The position numbers and the translations under genes are program-made. A stretch of DNA of 64,000 nt from an uncultured Bacteroidia bacterium (GTDB taxonomy: Bacteria; Bacteroidota; Bacteroidia; Bacteroidales; UBA932): assembly GCA_902778105.1 (NCBI GenBank), contig CACYWN010000009.1:1-64000 (forward strand), written 5' to 3'. This document shows, piece by piece, positions 35,232-44,269 of the stretch (its first letter is position 1; every line of letters starts with the position of its first letter). The notes under the pieces are model-generated. The model had not been told where the DNA came from and ran no database searches. It was given only the letters and a program-made list of their open reading frames with translations.

Positions 35232-35332
35232 CCTCCAGAATCGTCGCTACGCGACCCCTCCCATAAATGGGCCCCTCCCTCTTATGTGCCGAGGGTGGCA
35301 CAGATTCTGGAGGTCACAGCCTCCCGTCCTCC
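35213..35332. repeat. Long-armed hairpin element, copy 2
   Basis: Arms of 30 bp (35213-35242 and 35303-35332) with one mismatch enclose a 60-base core that is the reverse complement of the core at 23502-23560, with a few paired changes (GTCGC-tac-GCGAC here, -gaa- there; CCCattTATGGG here, CCCttTAGGG there). The arms are unrelated to those of copy 1. The left arm includes the last 18 coding bases of tsaE plus its stop; the right arm ends inside the stop codon of the convergent CotH gene. It should terminate both genes. Confidence 0.85.
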
Positions 35333-36951
35333 TATAAATTCCGAGGTATGACCTCCAGCCGCTCCTGATAGATCTTTTTCAGGCGGGCGACGGCGTCATG
35401 GAAGGTCATGTTCTCATCGCCGTTGATGATATGCCCCCCGTTCATGGAGGCGTCTCCGGCCGGATTCCACATCGCGAAGTTCAGCTGGGCGGAGGCGGCG
35501 AGGCGCCGTTCGCTTTCATCCATGAAGTCCGGGATGGTCCGCAGCTGCGGCAGGAGTTCCTCGAACCGCTCTTTCAGCCGGGCCTTGAACGCCGGGTCCT
35601 TCATCAGCTGCTCATACCAGATGGCCTTCCCATTGACCAGCCCCGTACGGGCGCGGGGCGACGTGTTGTAGGAGAGGACGCCCCAGTCGAAGTCCCAGCA
35701 TGGACCGGCCACGAGTTTTCCACCCCGGTCCTTGTGCATGAAGACGCTGCCCGGGTTGCCCAGCTCGTGGTTGCCCATCACTTCGAAAACGATCCAGTAA
35801 TCGATGAAGGAATCCTCGTCCAGAAAGGCCCTCCAGCCCTTCTCCGGATCCTGGAAATCAGCGCCGTACAAGGCATTGGCCGCATCGGAGACATATTGCT
35901 TGATATAGGTGAACTGCTGGGTGGTGAGGTCGTCCTCATCGGGGTATTTGACCCCGAAGGGAATGCCGTTTCCCCACTGGCCATTATGTCCATGCGGATC
36001 GGTCCACTGATATTTGTTGTCGTAATGGAAGTCCAGTTCCAGCAGGTAGCCGCCCGTGACGGCGTTGCCGGTATTGTCCTGCGGGGTCATCTCGGTGATG
36101 TCCACCCGGTAATTGTCCACCCGGACCTGCTCGATCAGCAGGTAGGAGCCCTGGTGCTTCCCGTTCAGGACCAGTTCCACCGGCACGCAGCCGGGCGTCC
36201 AGGCGAGCGAGGTCATCGACGCCACCTTCATCGACACGAGATTCCGCATCAGGGTGCGGTCCATGAAATTGGCCAGCAGCACCCAGCGCTTGTGCCTGTG
36301 CATCCCGAAAATGGACTGCTTCTCCTCCAGTTTGATGAGATAAGGCTTCTTGGGCCATTCCCAGGTCGTGTTGCCGCGGCCGCGGATCTGGCAGGCGACC
36401 GGATCCAGGCCGGGCAGCCCTTCCACGCCGCGGATCCGGATTTCCGCCGGGACGAAATCGGTCTTGGACTTCACCGCCCGGCCGTTCTCCGTCTGGACAT
36501 AGACCACGGGAAGGCCGGTCTTGACCGTTCCGGCCGGATCGTTTTCCGAGAGGATCCGGATGGCGGGAGACTGTACATAATACGTGTTTCCCGAGGCCGG
36601 ATCCCGCTGGACGACGGCGATATGGACGTCCCGCTCATAGCTTTCGCCCAGTCCGGCATCCTGGATGACGGCCCGGTATGAGCCCTTCACCTCCCCGGGG
36701 GTGATTCCCTTGACGAAGAATTCGACCGGTTCCTTTCCGCCGGCAAGCAGCAGCTTGACTTCCCCCACGGGAGCATCCTTGTCTTCCACCCAGAACGGGA
36801 CGTCCACACTTTCCCCAAAGGGAAGGACCAGTGAGGTAGCCCCCACGCCGACCGAGCGCACGACCGGTTCGTTTCCTGAAGGATCCTCCTTCTCGGAACA
36901 GGCCAGGCAGACAAGGGCGGCGAGGACGACGGCACGCAGGAACTTTCTCAT
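35332..36951 (-). CDS. CotH-family lipoprotein (PUL 2)
   Basis: 539 residues, lipoprotein signal (VLAALVCLACSEKED). After an N-terminal Ig-like region, the CotH domain shows ACQIRGRGNTTWEWPKKPYLIKLE, HKRWVLLANFMDRTLMRN, VELVLNGKHQGSYLLIEQVRVD and GPCWDFDWG. CotH proteins are atypical protein kinases in spore coats, and Bacteroidales members are often found with glycan-utilisation genes, where their substrate is unknown. Last gene of PUL 2, 6 bases after GH30. Confidence 0.88.
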   Translation of the reverse strand: MRKFLRAVVLAALVCLACSEKEDPSGNEPVVRSVGVGATSLVLPFGESVDVPFWVEDKDAPVGEVKLLLAGGKEPVEFFVKGITPGEVKGSYRAVIQDAGLGESYERDVHIAVVQRDPASGNTYYVQSPAIRILSENDPAGTVKTGLPVVYVQTENGRAVKSKTDFVPAEIRIRGVEGLPGLDPVACQIRGRGNTTWEWPKKPYLIKLEEKQSIFGMHRHKRWVLLANFMDRTLMRNLVSMKVASMTSLAWTPGCVPVELVLNGKHQGSYLLIEQVRVDNYRVDITEMTPQDNTGNAVTGGYLLELDFHYDNKYQWTDPHGHNGQWGNGIPFGVKYPDEDDLTTQQFTYIKQYVSDAANALYGADFQDPEKGWRAFLDEDSFIDYWIVFEVMGNHELGNPGSVFMHKDRGGKLVAGPCWDFDWGVLSYNTSPRARTGLVNGKAIWYEQLMKDPAFKARLKERFEELLPQLRTIPDFMDESERRLAASAQLNFAMWNPAGDASMNGGHIINGDENMTFHDAVARLKKIYQERLEVIPRNL

Positions 36952-36957
36952 CGGGAT

Positions 36958-38412
36958 TTATTCTTTCCAGGTCAGGGAAACCAGGCTCCTCCCGGGGAAC
37001 TTGCAAGGGACGGAATACTTTTCCGTCACGAAGTTGATCCGGGCTTCCGCATTTCCTTCATTCAGGGCGATGATGGCGTACGAGCCGTCCGGATTCCGGT
37101 ACCACTGGTACGTCACCCCATCGGCCTTGTATCCTTCCGTTCCCAAGCGGACGGCGCCCGGCGCAAGCACCTTCGAACAGTGAGCCACGTTGAAATAGTG
37201 GGAATTCCGCGTCACCCCCTTCAGGGAATGGTCCTTGGCCGACAGGGTCAGCGCACCGAAACAGGTGCCGCACCCGCCGGGACGGAAAGGCTTGTTGTCA
37301 CTGTCCAGCATCAGGTTCCACAGGGTGACCCCCTTTCCGAAACGGCCCAGGGTTCCCAGGAAAATGTCCCGGAAGTCGTTGATCAGGCAACTCCCATACT
37401 GGTAGCTCCAGGAGCCGATGGAGGCTTCTGTGAAGAAGATATCCTTGTCGGGAAAACGGGAATGCACCCGGTCCAGGGTGGTCACGCTGCCGCCGTAATT
37501 GTGCCAGGCGGAGCCGGCGACATACCGGGCGGCTTCGGGATCCTCCAGGATATGGAGCGGATAGTCCGCCGCGTCGTAGTTGTGGTCGTACAGGAGGATC
37601 TTCGTCCGGAGACCGGCCGCTTCGAACGCCGGTCCCACCGCTTCCTTGATGAAGTCGCGCTGCTCCTTCCAGTCCATGTACAGGGACATCGAGTTGCCCC
37701 GGTTCAGCGGCTCATTCTGCAGGGTCACCGCGTAAATGGGATACCCGCGGGACTCCATCTCCCGGATCCAACGGACGAAATAATCCGCATAGTCCTTGTA
37801 ATACAGCGGATTGAGCCGGCCGCCGGTCCATTCGTCATAGGGAGTTTCCAAGTCGTCCGCCACTTTCATCCAGCGGGGACAACTCCACGGGGAACCGATG
37901 AAACGGACCTGGGGATTGATCTTCACGATCTCGTCCAGGACCGGGAAGAGCCACTCCTCGTCCAGCGGATGGACGGCGAAATTCTCCATCCCGGCCTCGT
38001 CGCACCAGGTATATTCGTCCATCGAGAAATCGGAGCCGCCGATGCAGATCCGGGCCATGGAAGACCCGATTCCCTTCTCCCGGCTGAAAATCTCCTCCAG
38101 GAGGGTCGTCCGGTCCTCCTTCGGCATCAGCAACAGGTTGTAGCAGCTGGCGTGAGTGATGGCGAAGCCGAATCCGTCCACGCTCTGGTAGGTATCCCCG
38201 CTGAGGGTCGCCTTGTAGAAAACGGCGTCGGAAGGCTGCCCCAGCTTGACCTTCCCTTCTTCCAGCTGTTTTCCGGACACATCGGTCACGTAGACCGTCG
38301 CTGACGGACCCTCCTGCTCCGGTGCTGGAGGGACAGGGTCGGTGCCGGATTCGTGGCAGGAACAGGAGATGACCGCCGCAAGGGCGGAAAGGAAAAAGGG
38401 ATGGTGTCTCAT
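36958..38412 (-). CDS. GH30-family glycoside hydrolase lipoprotein (PUL 2)
   Basis: 484 residues with lipoprotein signal (LAAVISCSCHES). The GH30 barrel starts SVDGFGFAITHASCYNLL; the acid/base Glu is in YAVTLQNEPLN and the nucleophile Glu in KDIFFTEASIGSW; a beta-sandwich follows to the end. In Bacteroidetes glucan loci GH30 enzymes are usually endo-beta-1,6-glucanases or glucosylceramidase-like. With the GH16 and GH3 beside it, action on beta-1,6 branches of a beta-1,3-glucan is the likeliest role. Confidence 0.9.
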   Translation of the reverse strand: MRHHPFFLSALAAVISCSCHESGTDPVPPAPEQEGPSATVYVTDVSGKQLEEGKVKLGQPSDAVFYKATLSGDTYQSVDGFGFAITHASCYNLLLMPKEDRTTLLEEIFSREKGIGSSMARICIGGSDFSMDEYTWCDEAGMENFAVHPLDEEWLFPVLDEIVKINPQVRFIGSPWSCPRWMKVADDLETPYDEWTGGRLNPLYYKDYADYFVRWIREMESRGYPIYAVTLQNEPLNRGNSMSLYMDWKEQRDFIKEAVGPAFEAAGLRTKILLYDHNYDAADYPLHILEDPEAARYVAGSAWHNYGGSVTTLDRVHSRFPDKDIFFTEASIGSWSYQYGSCLINDFRDIFLGTLGRFGKGVTLWNLMLDSDNKPFRPGGCGTCFGALTLSAKDHSLKGVTRNSHYFNVAHCSKVLAPGAVRLGTEGYKADGVTYQWYRNPDGSYAIIALNEGNAEARINFVTEKYSVPCKFPGRSLVSLTWKE

Positions 38413-38414
38413 AC

Positions 38415-40661
38415 TTACTTCACGTTGAATGCAACGCCCGTACCGGAAGCGCTGTCACCGGCCACCCAGAGCTGGAATTCACCCGGCTCCACCTTCTTCA
38501 CGCCGTCCAGGCCCACGAAAGCGAGTTCCTGCACCGGAATGCTTACCTTCAAGGCCCGGTTTTCGCCCGGGGCGAGGGTGACACGCTCGAAATGTTTCAG
38601 TTCCTTCACCGGGCGGGTGATGGAACCGACCAGGTCCCGGACGTACACCTGCACGACCTCCGTGCCGGCACGGGTGCCGGTATTGGAAAGCGTGAAAGAG
38701 ACCGTCACGGTTCCGTCCGTCGCATACGTCTCCCGGTCCAGGGCGATGTCGGAATAGGCGAAAGTCGTGTAGCTGAGGCCATAGCCGAAGGGGAACAGCG
38801 GATAGGCGCCGTAATCCAGGTAATAGGACGTGTTGCCCAGCGATGTCTGGCCGGCTTCCAGGGGGATGTCGTCGAGGAGGGTTTCCCCGTTATAGGGACG
38901 CCCTGTCATGTTATGGCTGTAATAGAGCGGCGCCTGCCCCACCGTGCGGAGGAAAGTGACCGGCGTCTTGCCGGACGGAACCGCGTCCCCCAGCAGCAGG
39001 TTCGCCAGCGCCGGGCCGCCCATCGTTCCGGGATGGAACGCATAGAGCATCGCAGCGCAGTTGGGAAGGTCGCGTTCGATGGTCAGCGGACGACCCGCCA
39101 TCACAGTCGCCACCACCGGCTTGCCGGTCGCCTTCAGGGCGGCGAGCAGTTCACTCTGGGAGCCCTTCAGGTTCAGGTCGGCGAGGGAGTGGGCCTCTCC
39201 CGAAAGGATAGCCTCCTCTCCCAGGAAGACGAGGATGACATCGGAGCGGCGCGCGGCTGCAACCACATCGTCGAAGCGGTCCCGCCGCTCCCGGCTGTAC
39301 GCAAGTCCCGGGACATAGGTGACCTTGCCCGGGAAGCGCTCCTGCAGGGCTCGCAGCGGAGTGACGGTATGGCCTGCCTCCCCGTCGAACGCCCAGGTTC
39401 CGAGCTGGTCGTGCGGGGCATCGGCCAGCGGGCCCGTCACCAGGATATTCCGGACAGCGGCCGGATCCAGCGGGAGGACCCCGTCGTTCTTGAGCAGGAT
39501 GGCAGACTCTTCCGCGGTCTTCTGTGCAGCGGCCAGGTGATCCGGCGCGTACTGGACGGCCTGACCGGCCTCCACATCCACGTAAGGGTTCTCGAAAAGG
39601 CCCAGCAGGATTTTCACCCGCAGGATGTTGCGGACAGCCTGGTCGATGTCCGATTCCCTGACGGCGCCGCTGCGGACCAGTTCCTCCAGGTGGGACAGAT
39701 AGCCATAGGTCATCATGTCCATGTCGACACCGGCCTCCATAGCCTTCCGGGCCACGTCCTTCCGGTCTTCACCGAAACCATGGCTGATCATCTCGCCCAT
39801 GGAATTCCAGTCGGTGACAACCAGGCCGTCGAAGCCCCATTCCCCCCGGAGGACATCCTTCACGAGGAACGCGTTGCCCGTGGAAGGGACGCCGTCATTG
39901 TCGTTGAACGAGGTCATCAGCGTCATCGCACCGGCCTTCACGGCCGCCTCGAAGGGCGGCAGGTAGACATTGCGCAGCTGGCGCTCCGTCAGGAAGGTGC
40001 TGTTGTAGTCCCGGCCGCCTTCCGCGGCGCCGTAACCGGCGAAATGCTTGATGCAGGCAGCTATGGACGTGGCGTCCGACAGGTCGCCCTGATAGCCCCG
40101 GACCATGGCCTCCGCCATCCGGGTGTCCAGGTAAGTATCCTCACCGCTTCCTTCCGCCATCCGGCCCCAGCGCGGGTCCCGCGCAATATCCAGCATCGGG
40201 GAGAAGGTCCAGCGGACCCCCTGCCCGGTCGCCTCAACGGAGGCCACCCGGGCTCCCGCCTCCACCAGTTCCGGGTCGAAGGTCGACGCCAGACCCAGCG
40301 GAATGGGGAAAATGGTGTGGAATCCATGGATGACGTCCCGGGCCACCAGCAGCGGAATCCCGAGCCGGGACTCTTCCACGCTGATGCGCTGGAACTCATT
40401 GACCTTCACGGGATCCACCTCGTTCAGGATGGAGCCGACCTGGCCTTTGCGGAGGGCGTCGGCATAGTTGGCCACCTCCCCGCCGGCGGAGACCTGGTTC
40501 ATCTGGCCGATCTTCTCGGCAAGGGTCATCCGGGACAGGAGCTGGTCCACGCGGCGCTCCACCTCGGACGTCGTTCCCACGGTGGAGGGCTTGCGTTCGG
40601 TCGTACAGGAAACAGACACCGCCAACAGCGACGCCAGGAAAAGGATGGGGATAGGTTTCAT
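38415..40661 (-). CDS. GH3-family beta-glucosidase lipoprotein (PUL 2)
   Basis: 748 residues with a lipoprotein signal (LLAVSVSCTTE). Barrel domain with LLSRMTLAEKIGQMNQ, KHFAGYGAAEGGRDY and the nucleophile Asp in GFDGLVVTDWNSMGE; then the alpha/beta sandwich, and a C-terminal fibronectin III-like domain (VSFTLSNTGTRAGTEVVQVYVRD). This is the BglX-type layout; it should release glucose from short beta-glucans in the periplasm. Three bases from the GH30 gene and four from GH16. Confidence 0.95.
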   Translation of the reverse strand: MKPIPILFLASLLAVSVSCTTERKPSTVGTTSEVERRVDQLLSRMTLAEKIGQMNQVSAGGEVANYADALRKGQVGSILNEVDPVKVNEFQRISVEESRLGIPLLVARDVIHGFHTIFPIPLGLASTFDPELVEAGARVASVEATGQGVRWTFSPMLDIARDPRWGRMAEGSGEDTYLDTRMAEAMVRGYQGDLSDATSIAACIKHFAGYGAAEGGRDYNSTFLTERQLRNVYLPPFEAAVKAGAMTLMTSFNDNDGVPSTGNAFLVKDVLRGEWGFDGLVVTDWNSMGEMISHGFGEDRKDVARKAMEAGVDMDMMTYGYLSHLEELVRSGAVRESDIDQAVRNILRVKILLGLFENPYVDVEAGQAVQYAPDHLAAAQKTAEESAILLKNDGVLPLDPAAVRNILVTGPLADAPHDQLGTWAFDGEAGHTVTPLRALQERFPGKVTYVPGLAYSRERRDRFDDVVAAARRSDVILVFLGEEAILSGEAHSLADLNLKGSQSELLAALKATGKPVVATVMAGRPLTIERDLPNCAAMLYAFHPGTMGGPALANLLLGDAVPSGKTPVTFLRTVGQAPLYYSHNMTGRPYNGETLLDDIPLEAGQTSLGNTSYYLDYGAYPLFPFGYGLSYTTFAYSDIALDRETYATDGTVTVSFTLSNTGTRAGTEVVQVYVRDLVGSITRPVKELKHFERVTLAPGENRALKVSIPVQELAFVGLDGVKKVEPGEFQLWVAGDSASGTGVAFNVK

Positions 40662-40664
40662 CGA

Positions 40665-41786
40665 TTATTTATGCTTGAAAACGCGGACGTAGTCCACTTC
40701 ATAGGTAGCCGGGAGAGCGCTCGAGTCCGTTGTGCCTCCCATATTGCCGCCCCAGGCCATGTTGAACTTGAGGTAGAAGGGGGCATCGAACGGCCAGGTG
40801 TCATACCCTTTCCCTTCATTCCTGAAGGTCAGGTGCAACTTTCCGTCGACATAGAACTTCATTTCGGAGGCCGTCCATTCCAGCGCATACACGTGGAACT
40901 CGGTGGCCGCATTGCTCACGGGCTGGACGTGGGTCTTCTGCGTCCCCTTCGGCCAGTTGTAGGCATTGCAGTGGATGCTGGAGGAACTCTTGTCCTTTCC
41001 CTGGGTGCTGATGGCGTACTCCATGATGTCGATTTCGCCGTCGCCGGGCCAGGTCTTGAAATTCTTGGGCATCATCCAGAAGGCCGGCCAGCTTCCCTTC
41101 ACGTCGGAAACCTTGATCCGGGCCTCGAACCAGCCGTACTGCCAGGCGCGCTGGGTGTTCATCCGGATGGAGTTGATCTCGGTACCGATCCGCCGGGTCT
41201 GGATCTTCAGCGTGCCGTCGGAGATGAAGGCAAGGTCGACCCCGTCCTTGGACCCGGCCACATAGACCTGGTCCTCGTTATTGCCCCAGCCGCCGCCTCC
41301 GGTCTCGTACCACCAGTCCTCGAGGGACGGTTTCCCGTCGTCCTCGAACTCCTCGTGCCAGTCCAGGACATAGCCCTCCGGAGCCACGACCTCCCCCGGA
41401 TCCGGCGGCAGGTCATCCTCGCTGAATCCCTGTTTGACCGGAACTTCCAGCGTCTGGGGGCCGTACCGCAAGGTCACGGTGGTTTCCCGCACCTTGCCGG
41501 TCCGGTTGGTGGCCAGTGCCACCTTCACCTCCGAAGTGCCCTTGATGCCACCCGAAGGACTCACCGTGCACCAGTCCTTGTCGGCGGACGATACGCCCCA
41601 GTCCCCCGTCGCGGTGACGGACAGGACCACGGTCTGGGCCTCATAGGATGCATTCACGCTGGAGGGGGTCACCGTCAGCGTGACGCTGGAGGAAGGGACA
41701 GGATCGGTCCCGCAGCCGCAGGAAAAGATAAAAAGGGTTGCCGCGCAGAGCGGCAGCAACCCTTTGATATTCGAGGCCAGACGCAT
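40665..41786 (-). CDS. BACON-GH16 laminarinase-like lipoprotein (PUL 2)
   Basis: 373 residues. Lipobox ATLFIFSCGCG; residues about 35-115 are a BACON/Ig-like domain (VTPSSVNASYEAQTVVLSVTATGDWGVSS); residues about 135-373 are GH16 with LDWHEEFEDDG, GWGNNEDQVY, GSWPAFWMMP and the catalytic GDGEIDIMEY. It should be a surface endo-beta-1,3-glucanase. The ATG shares one base with the stop of the preceding gene (TAATG). Confidence 0.93.
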   Translation of the reverse strand: MRLASNIKGLLPLCAATLFIFSCGCGTDPVPSSSVTLTVTPSSVNASYEAQTVVLSVTATGDWGVSSADKDWCTVSPSGGIKGTSEVKVALATNRTGKVRETTVTLRYGPQTLEVPVKQGFSEDDLPPDPGEVVAPEGYVLDWHEEFEDDGKPSLEDWWYETGGGGWGNNEDQVYVAGSKDGVDLAFISDGTLKIQTRRIGTEINSIRMNTQRAWQYGWFEARIKVSDVKGSWPAFWMMPKNFKTWPGDGEIDIMEYAISTQGKDKSSSSIHCNAYNWPKGTQKTHVQPVSNAATEFHVYALEWTASEMKFYVDGKLHLTFRNEGKGYDTWPFDAPFYLKFNMAWGGNMGGTTDSSALPATYEVDYVRVFKHK

Positions 41787-44257
41787 TACTTGACGCGCTT
41801 GAAAACGTACTGCCAGGCGATGGAGCCGCCGTTGTTGCCGGTCGCCGTGTAGGTCATCAGGACCAGCTGGTCGGCCGTGCAGGACTTGACATAGAGCCAG
41901 GGCTCGTCCTCGAAGGCGTTGTTCGGGATGTAGGAGAAGAGGCCGCCGTCGGCGAGCTTGATCACGTCGAGGTCGTTCTCTTCGTCGAGGGTGAAGTCCC
42001 AGGTCGTCTTCTCGTTCGTGTAAAGGAAGTCGTCGCCGTAGGGAGAGTCGCCCTTGCGGTCGTTCAGGAAGGTCACGTCCTTGTTCATGTAGGAGAAACC
42101 GTCCACCGGGTCCAGGGTGTACTTGCCGTCGGCCGTGAAGGTGATGGTGTCGTCGTACATGTGGGCGTTGTCCTTGCAGTGCGCCTCACCGTTCCACCAG
42201 CCCAGGGGGTTGCCCAGGTCGGGGCCGCAGCCGAAATGGCCGTTCTGGTCCGGATCCCAGGCCCAGGTGCCGACGAGCGCCGCATCCAGCGAACCGGGTT
42301 CGCCACCGCCGCCCTGGCCTTCCTTGGGACGGAAGATCATCTGCCAGCAGATACCGTCGAACTTGGCGACCACGACCAGCTTGTCCTTGGTGAGCTCCTT
42401 GATGTAGAGCTTCGTGGGCGCTTCCAGGACGGCCTTGTTCGGAACATAGCCGAAGAAGATGCCGGCCGGGAGCTCGATGTAGTCGCCGTCGTCGTCGCTG
42501 TCCAGCGTGTAAGTCGCCTCCTGCGGATCGGCGGGAGCGTCATAGTCGCTGTTCTGGCCGCCATCCCACAGCTCGTGGTGATAGTTGGACTCCCAGTTGC
42601 AGTAGACCACGCCGTCGGCGCCGGGGTTGAAGGTGTACTTGCCGTCGGCGAAGAAGGTGAGTTCGTCATCCTTCACGCCGTAGGCGTCCTTCTCGTGGGG
42701 GCCGCCGCTCCACCACTCGGTGGGGTTGCCGAGGCTGCCGCCGCAACCCATGTAGCCCGCGGACTCGTTGTCATAGACCCACGTCTTGCTGGTGACGCCG
42801 AAGAGGGGATCCTCGGCGACGGGCGCGCCGTCGCGGGGCTTGAAGATCAGCTGCCAGCAGATGCCGTTGAACTTGGCGACGAGGACCATCTTCGTCTCCG
42901 TCAGTTCGGTGACGTACAGGCGGGTGGGTTCGCTCAGGATGGCCTTGTTGGCCACATAGCTGAAGAAGATGCCGGCCGGAAGCTCGATGTAGTCGCCGTC
43001 GGCGTCGGAGCCGAGGGTGTAGGTCGAGGTCTGGACCTCGGCGGGGGCGTCATAGTCGCTGTTCTGGCCGCCGTCCCACAGCTCGTGGTGATAGTCGGAC
43101 TCCCAGTTGCAGTAGACCACGCCGTCGGCGCCCGGGTCGAACACGTACTTGCCGTCCTTGAAGAAGGTCAGGACATCGTCGGTCACGCCCTTGTCATCCT
43201 TCTCGTGCGGAGCGGCGCTCCACCACTCGAGCGGATTGCCGAGGCTGCCGCCGCAACCCATGTAGCCCGCGGACTCGTTGTCCAGGACCCAGGCCTTGCT
43301 CTCCTTGCCGAAGAGCGGGTCGTCGGCGCCGGCGATGGAACCTTCCGGAACGAACTCGTAGTAGAAGGAGATGCCGTCCGCGTTGGTCGGAGTCGAGGCG
43401 GTCGCCATGAACTGCAGCTTCTTCTTCATCGCGCTGGTCTTGGTCTCCAGGATCTGGTAGCGCGGCTCGTCCACGAGGGACTTGTGCACGACATAGGACA
43501 GGATGCTGCCCGGGTCGAGCACGAGGAAGATCTCCTCGATGCCGGCGTCGTTCCAGTTGTTCTCGAAGGTGAACTTCGTGGTCTTCTTCTCGGCCGGGAA
43601 GAGGTAGTCGTCGTCCAGGATCTCGTGACCCGCGGGATACTCGGCGTCCTTCTTGGCATAGGCCTGGCCGTCGACCGGATCGAAGGTGTAGGTACCGTCG
43701 GAGGCGAAGGTCATCAGATCGTCATAGAGGAAGCCCTTCTTGCCGTTGGGCTCGACCTGCCACCAGCCCTTCGGGTCGCCGACGGGACCGCAGGCGATGT
43801 GCCCGGCCTCGGCGCTGTTCCAGATCCAAGTCTGGGAAGCGTTGTTGGAGATGGCCTTGACGTACGGAGCCGGATCGAACGGATCGCGGTAGGTGTTGTC
43901 CAGGGTGAAGGTCTTCACCAGGGAGCCCTGGGAAAGGCCGTTGGCGTTGTAGGCCTTCACTTCCACGGTGTATTCACCCGCGTCGCGGAAACGGAGGGAC
44001 ACGTTGTTGTCGGTGTAGGAGTACTTCTTGGAAGCCTTTCCGTCGATCTTCTGGTCGCCGAAGATCCACACGGGGACGACGCCCTTGTTGTTCATCACGA
44101 AGGTGACGTAGTTGGTCTCCTGGTCCACGCTGATGGTCACGTCCAGGTCGGAGGCCTGGGGCAGGCCGGCCTGGCTGGGGACCGGAAACTCAGGGGTGCA
44201 GGCGGCAGCGGAAACAGCCAGCGCCGCGATTGCGAAATATTGCCAGATTGTTTTCAT
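41786..44257 (-). CDS. Surface glycan-binding lipoprotein with four tandem repeats (PUL 2)
   Basis: 823 residues in the position where PULs carry a SusE/SusF- or SGBP-type protein. Lipobox VSAAACTPE; a PKD-like domain at about 35-120; then four repeats of about 170 residues (about 131-306, 313-482, 483-652, 655-823). Repeats 2 and 3 are nearly the same (NESAGYMGCGGSLGNP, PGADGVVYCNWES, YHHELWDGGQNSDYDAPA, GDYIELPAGIFF). Conserved Trp, Gly and Cys suggest a carbohydrate-binding fold. The role is inferred from context. Confidence 0.82.
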   Translation of the reverse strand: MKTIWQYFAIAALAVSAAACTPEFPVPSQAGLPQASDLDVTISVDQETNYVTFVMNNKGVVPVWIFGDQKIDGKASKKYSYTDNNVSLRFRDAGEYTVEVKAYNANGLSQGSLVKTFTLDNTYRDPFDPAPYVKAISNNASQTWIWNSAEAGHIACGPVGDPKGWWQVEPNGKKGFLYDDLMTFASDGTYTFDPVDGQAYAKKDAEYPAGHEILDDDYLFPAEKKTTKFTFENNWNDAGIEEIFLVLDPGSILSYVVHKSLVDEPRYQILETKTSAMKKKLQFMATASTPTNADGISFYYEFVPEGSIAGADDPLFGKESKAWVLDNESAGYMGCGGSLGNPLEWWSAAPHEKDDKGVTDDVLTFFKDGKYVFDPGADGVVYCNWESDYHHELWDGGQNSDYDAPAEVQTSTYTLGSDADGDYIELPAGIFFSYVANKAILSEPTRLYVTELTETKMVLVAKFNGICWQLIFKPRDGAPVAEDPLFGVTSKTWVYDNESAGYMGCGGSLGNPTEWWSGGPHEKDAYGVKDDELTFFADGKYTFNPGADGVVYCNWESNYHHELWDGGQNSDYDAPADPQEATYTLDSDDDGDYIELPAGIFFGYVPNKAVLEAPTKLYIKELTKDKLVVVAKFDGICWQMIFRPKEGQGGGGEPGSLDAALVGTWAWDPDQNGHFGCGPDLGNPLGWWNGEAHCKDNAHMYDDTITFTADGKYTLDPVDGFSYMNKDVTFLNDRKGDSPYGDDFLYTNEKTTWDFTLDEENDLDVIKLADGGLFSYIPNNAFEDEPWLYVKSCTADQLVLMTYTATGNNGGSIAWQYVFKRVK
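42302..43321. repeat. Tandem 510-bp coding duplication
   Basis: Within the surface lipoprotein gene, 42302-42811 and 42812-43321 are in-frame tandem copies with period 510 bp (170 codons). Long stretches are identical or differ at single bases, for example the segments starting at 42541 and 43051. Confidence 0.85.
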
Positions 44258-44269
44258 GGTTGCCGGGGA

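Noticed and set aside
42302-43321. Tandem repeat considered as an assembly duplication
   Set aside because: The copies differ at many scattered positions, including amino-acid changes, and fit two further diverged repeats in the same protein, so a true duplication is more likely.
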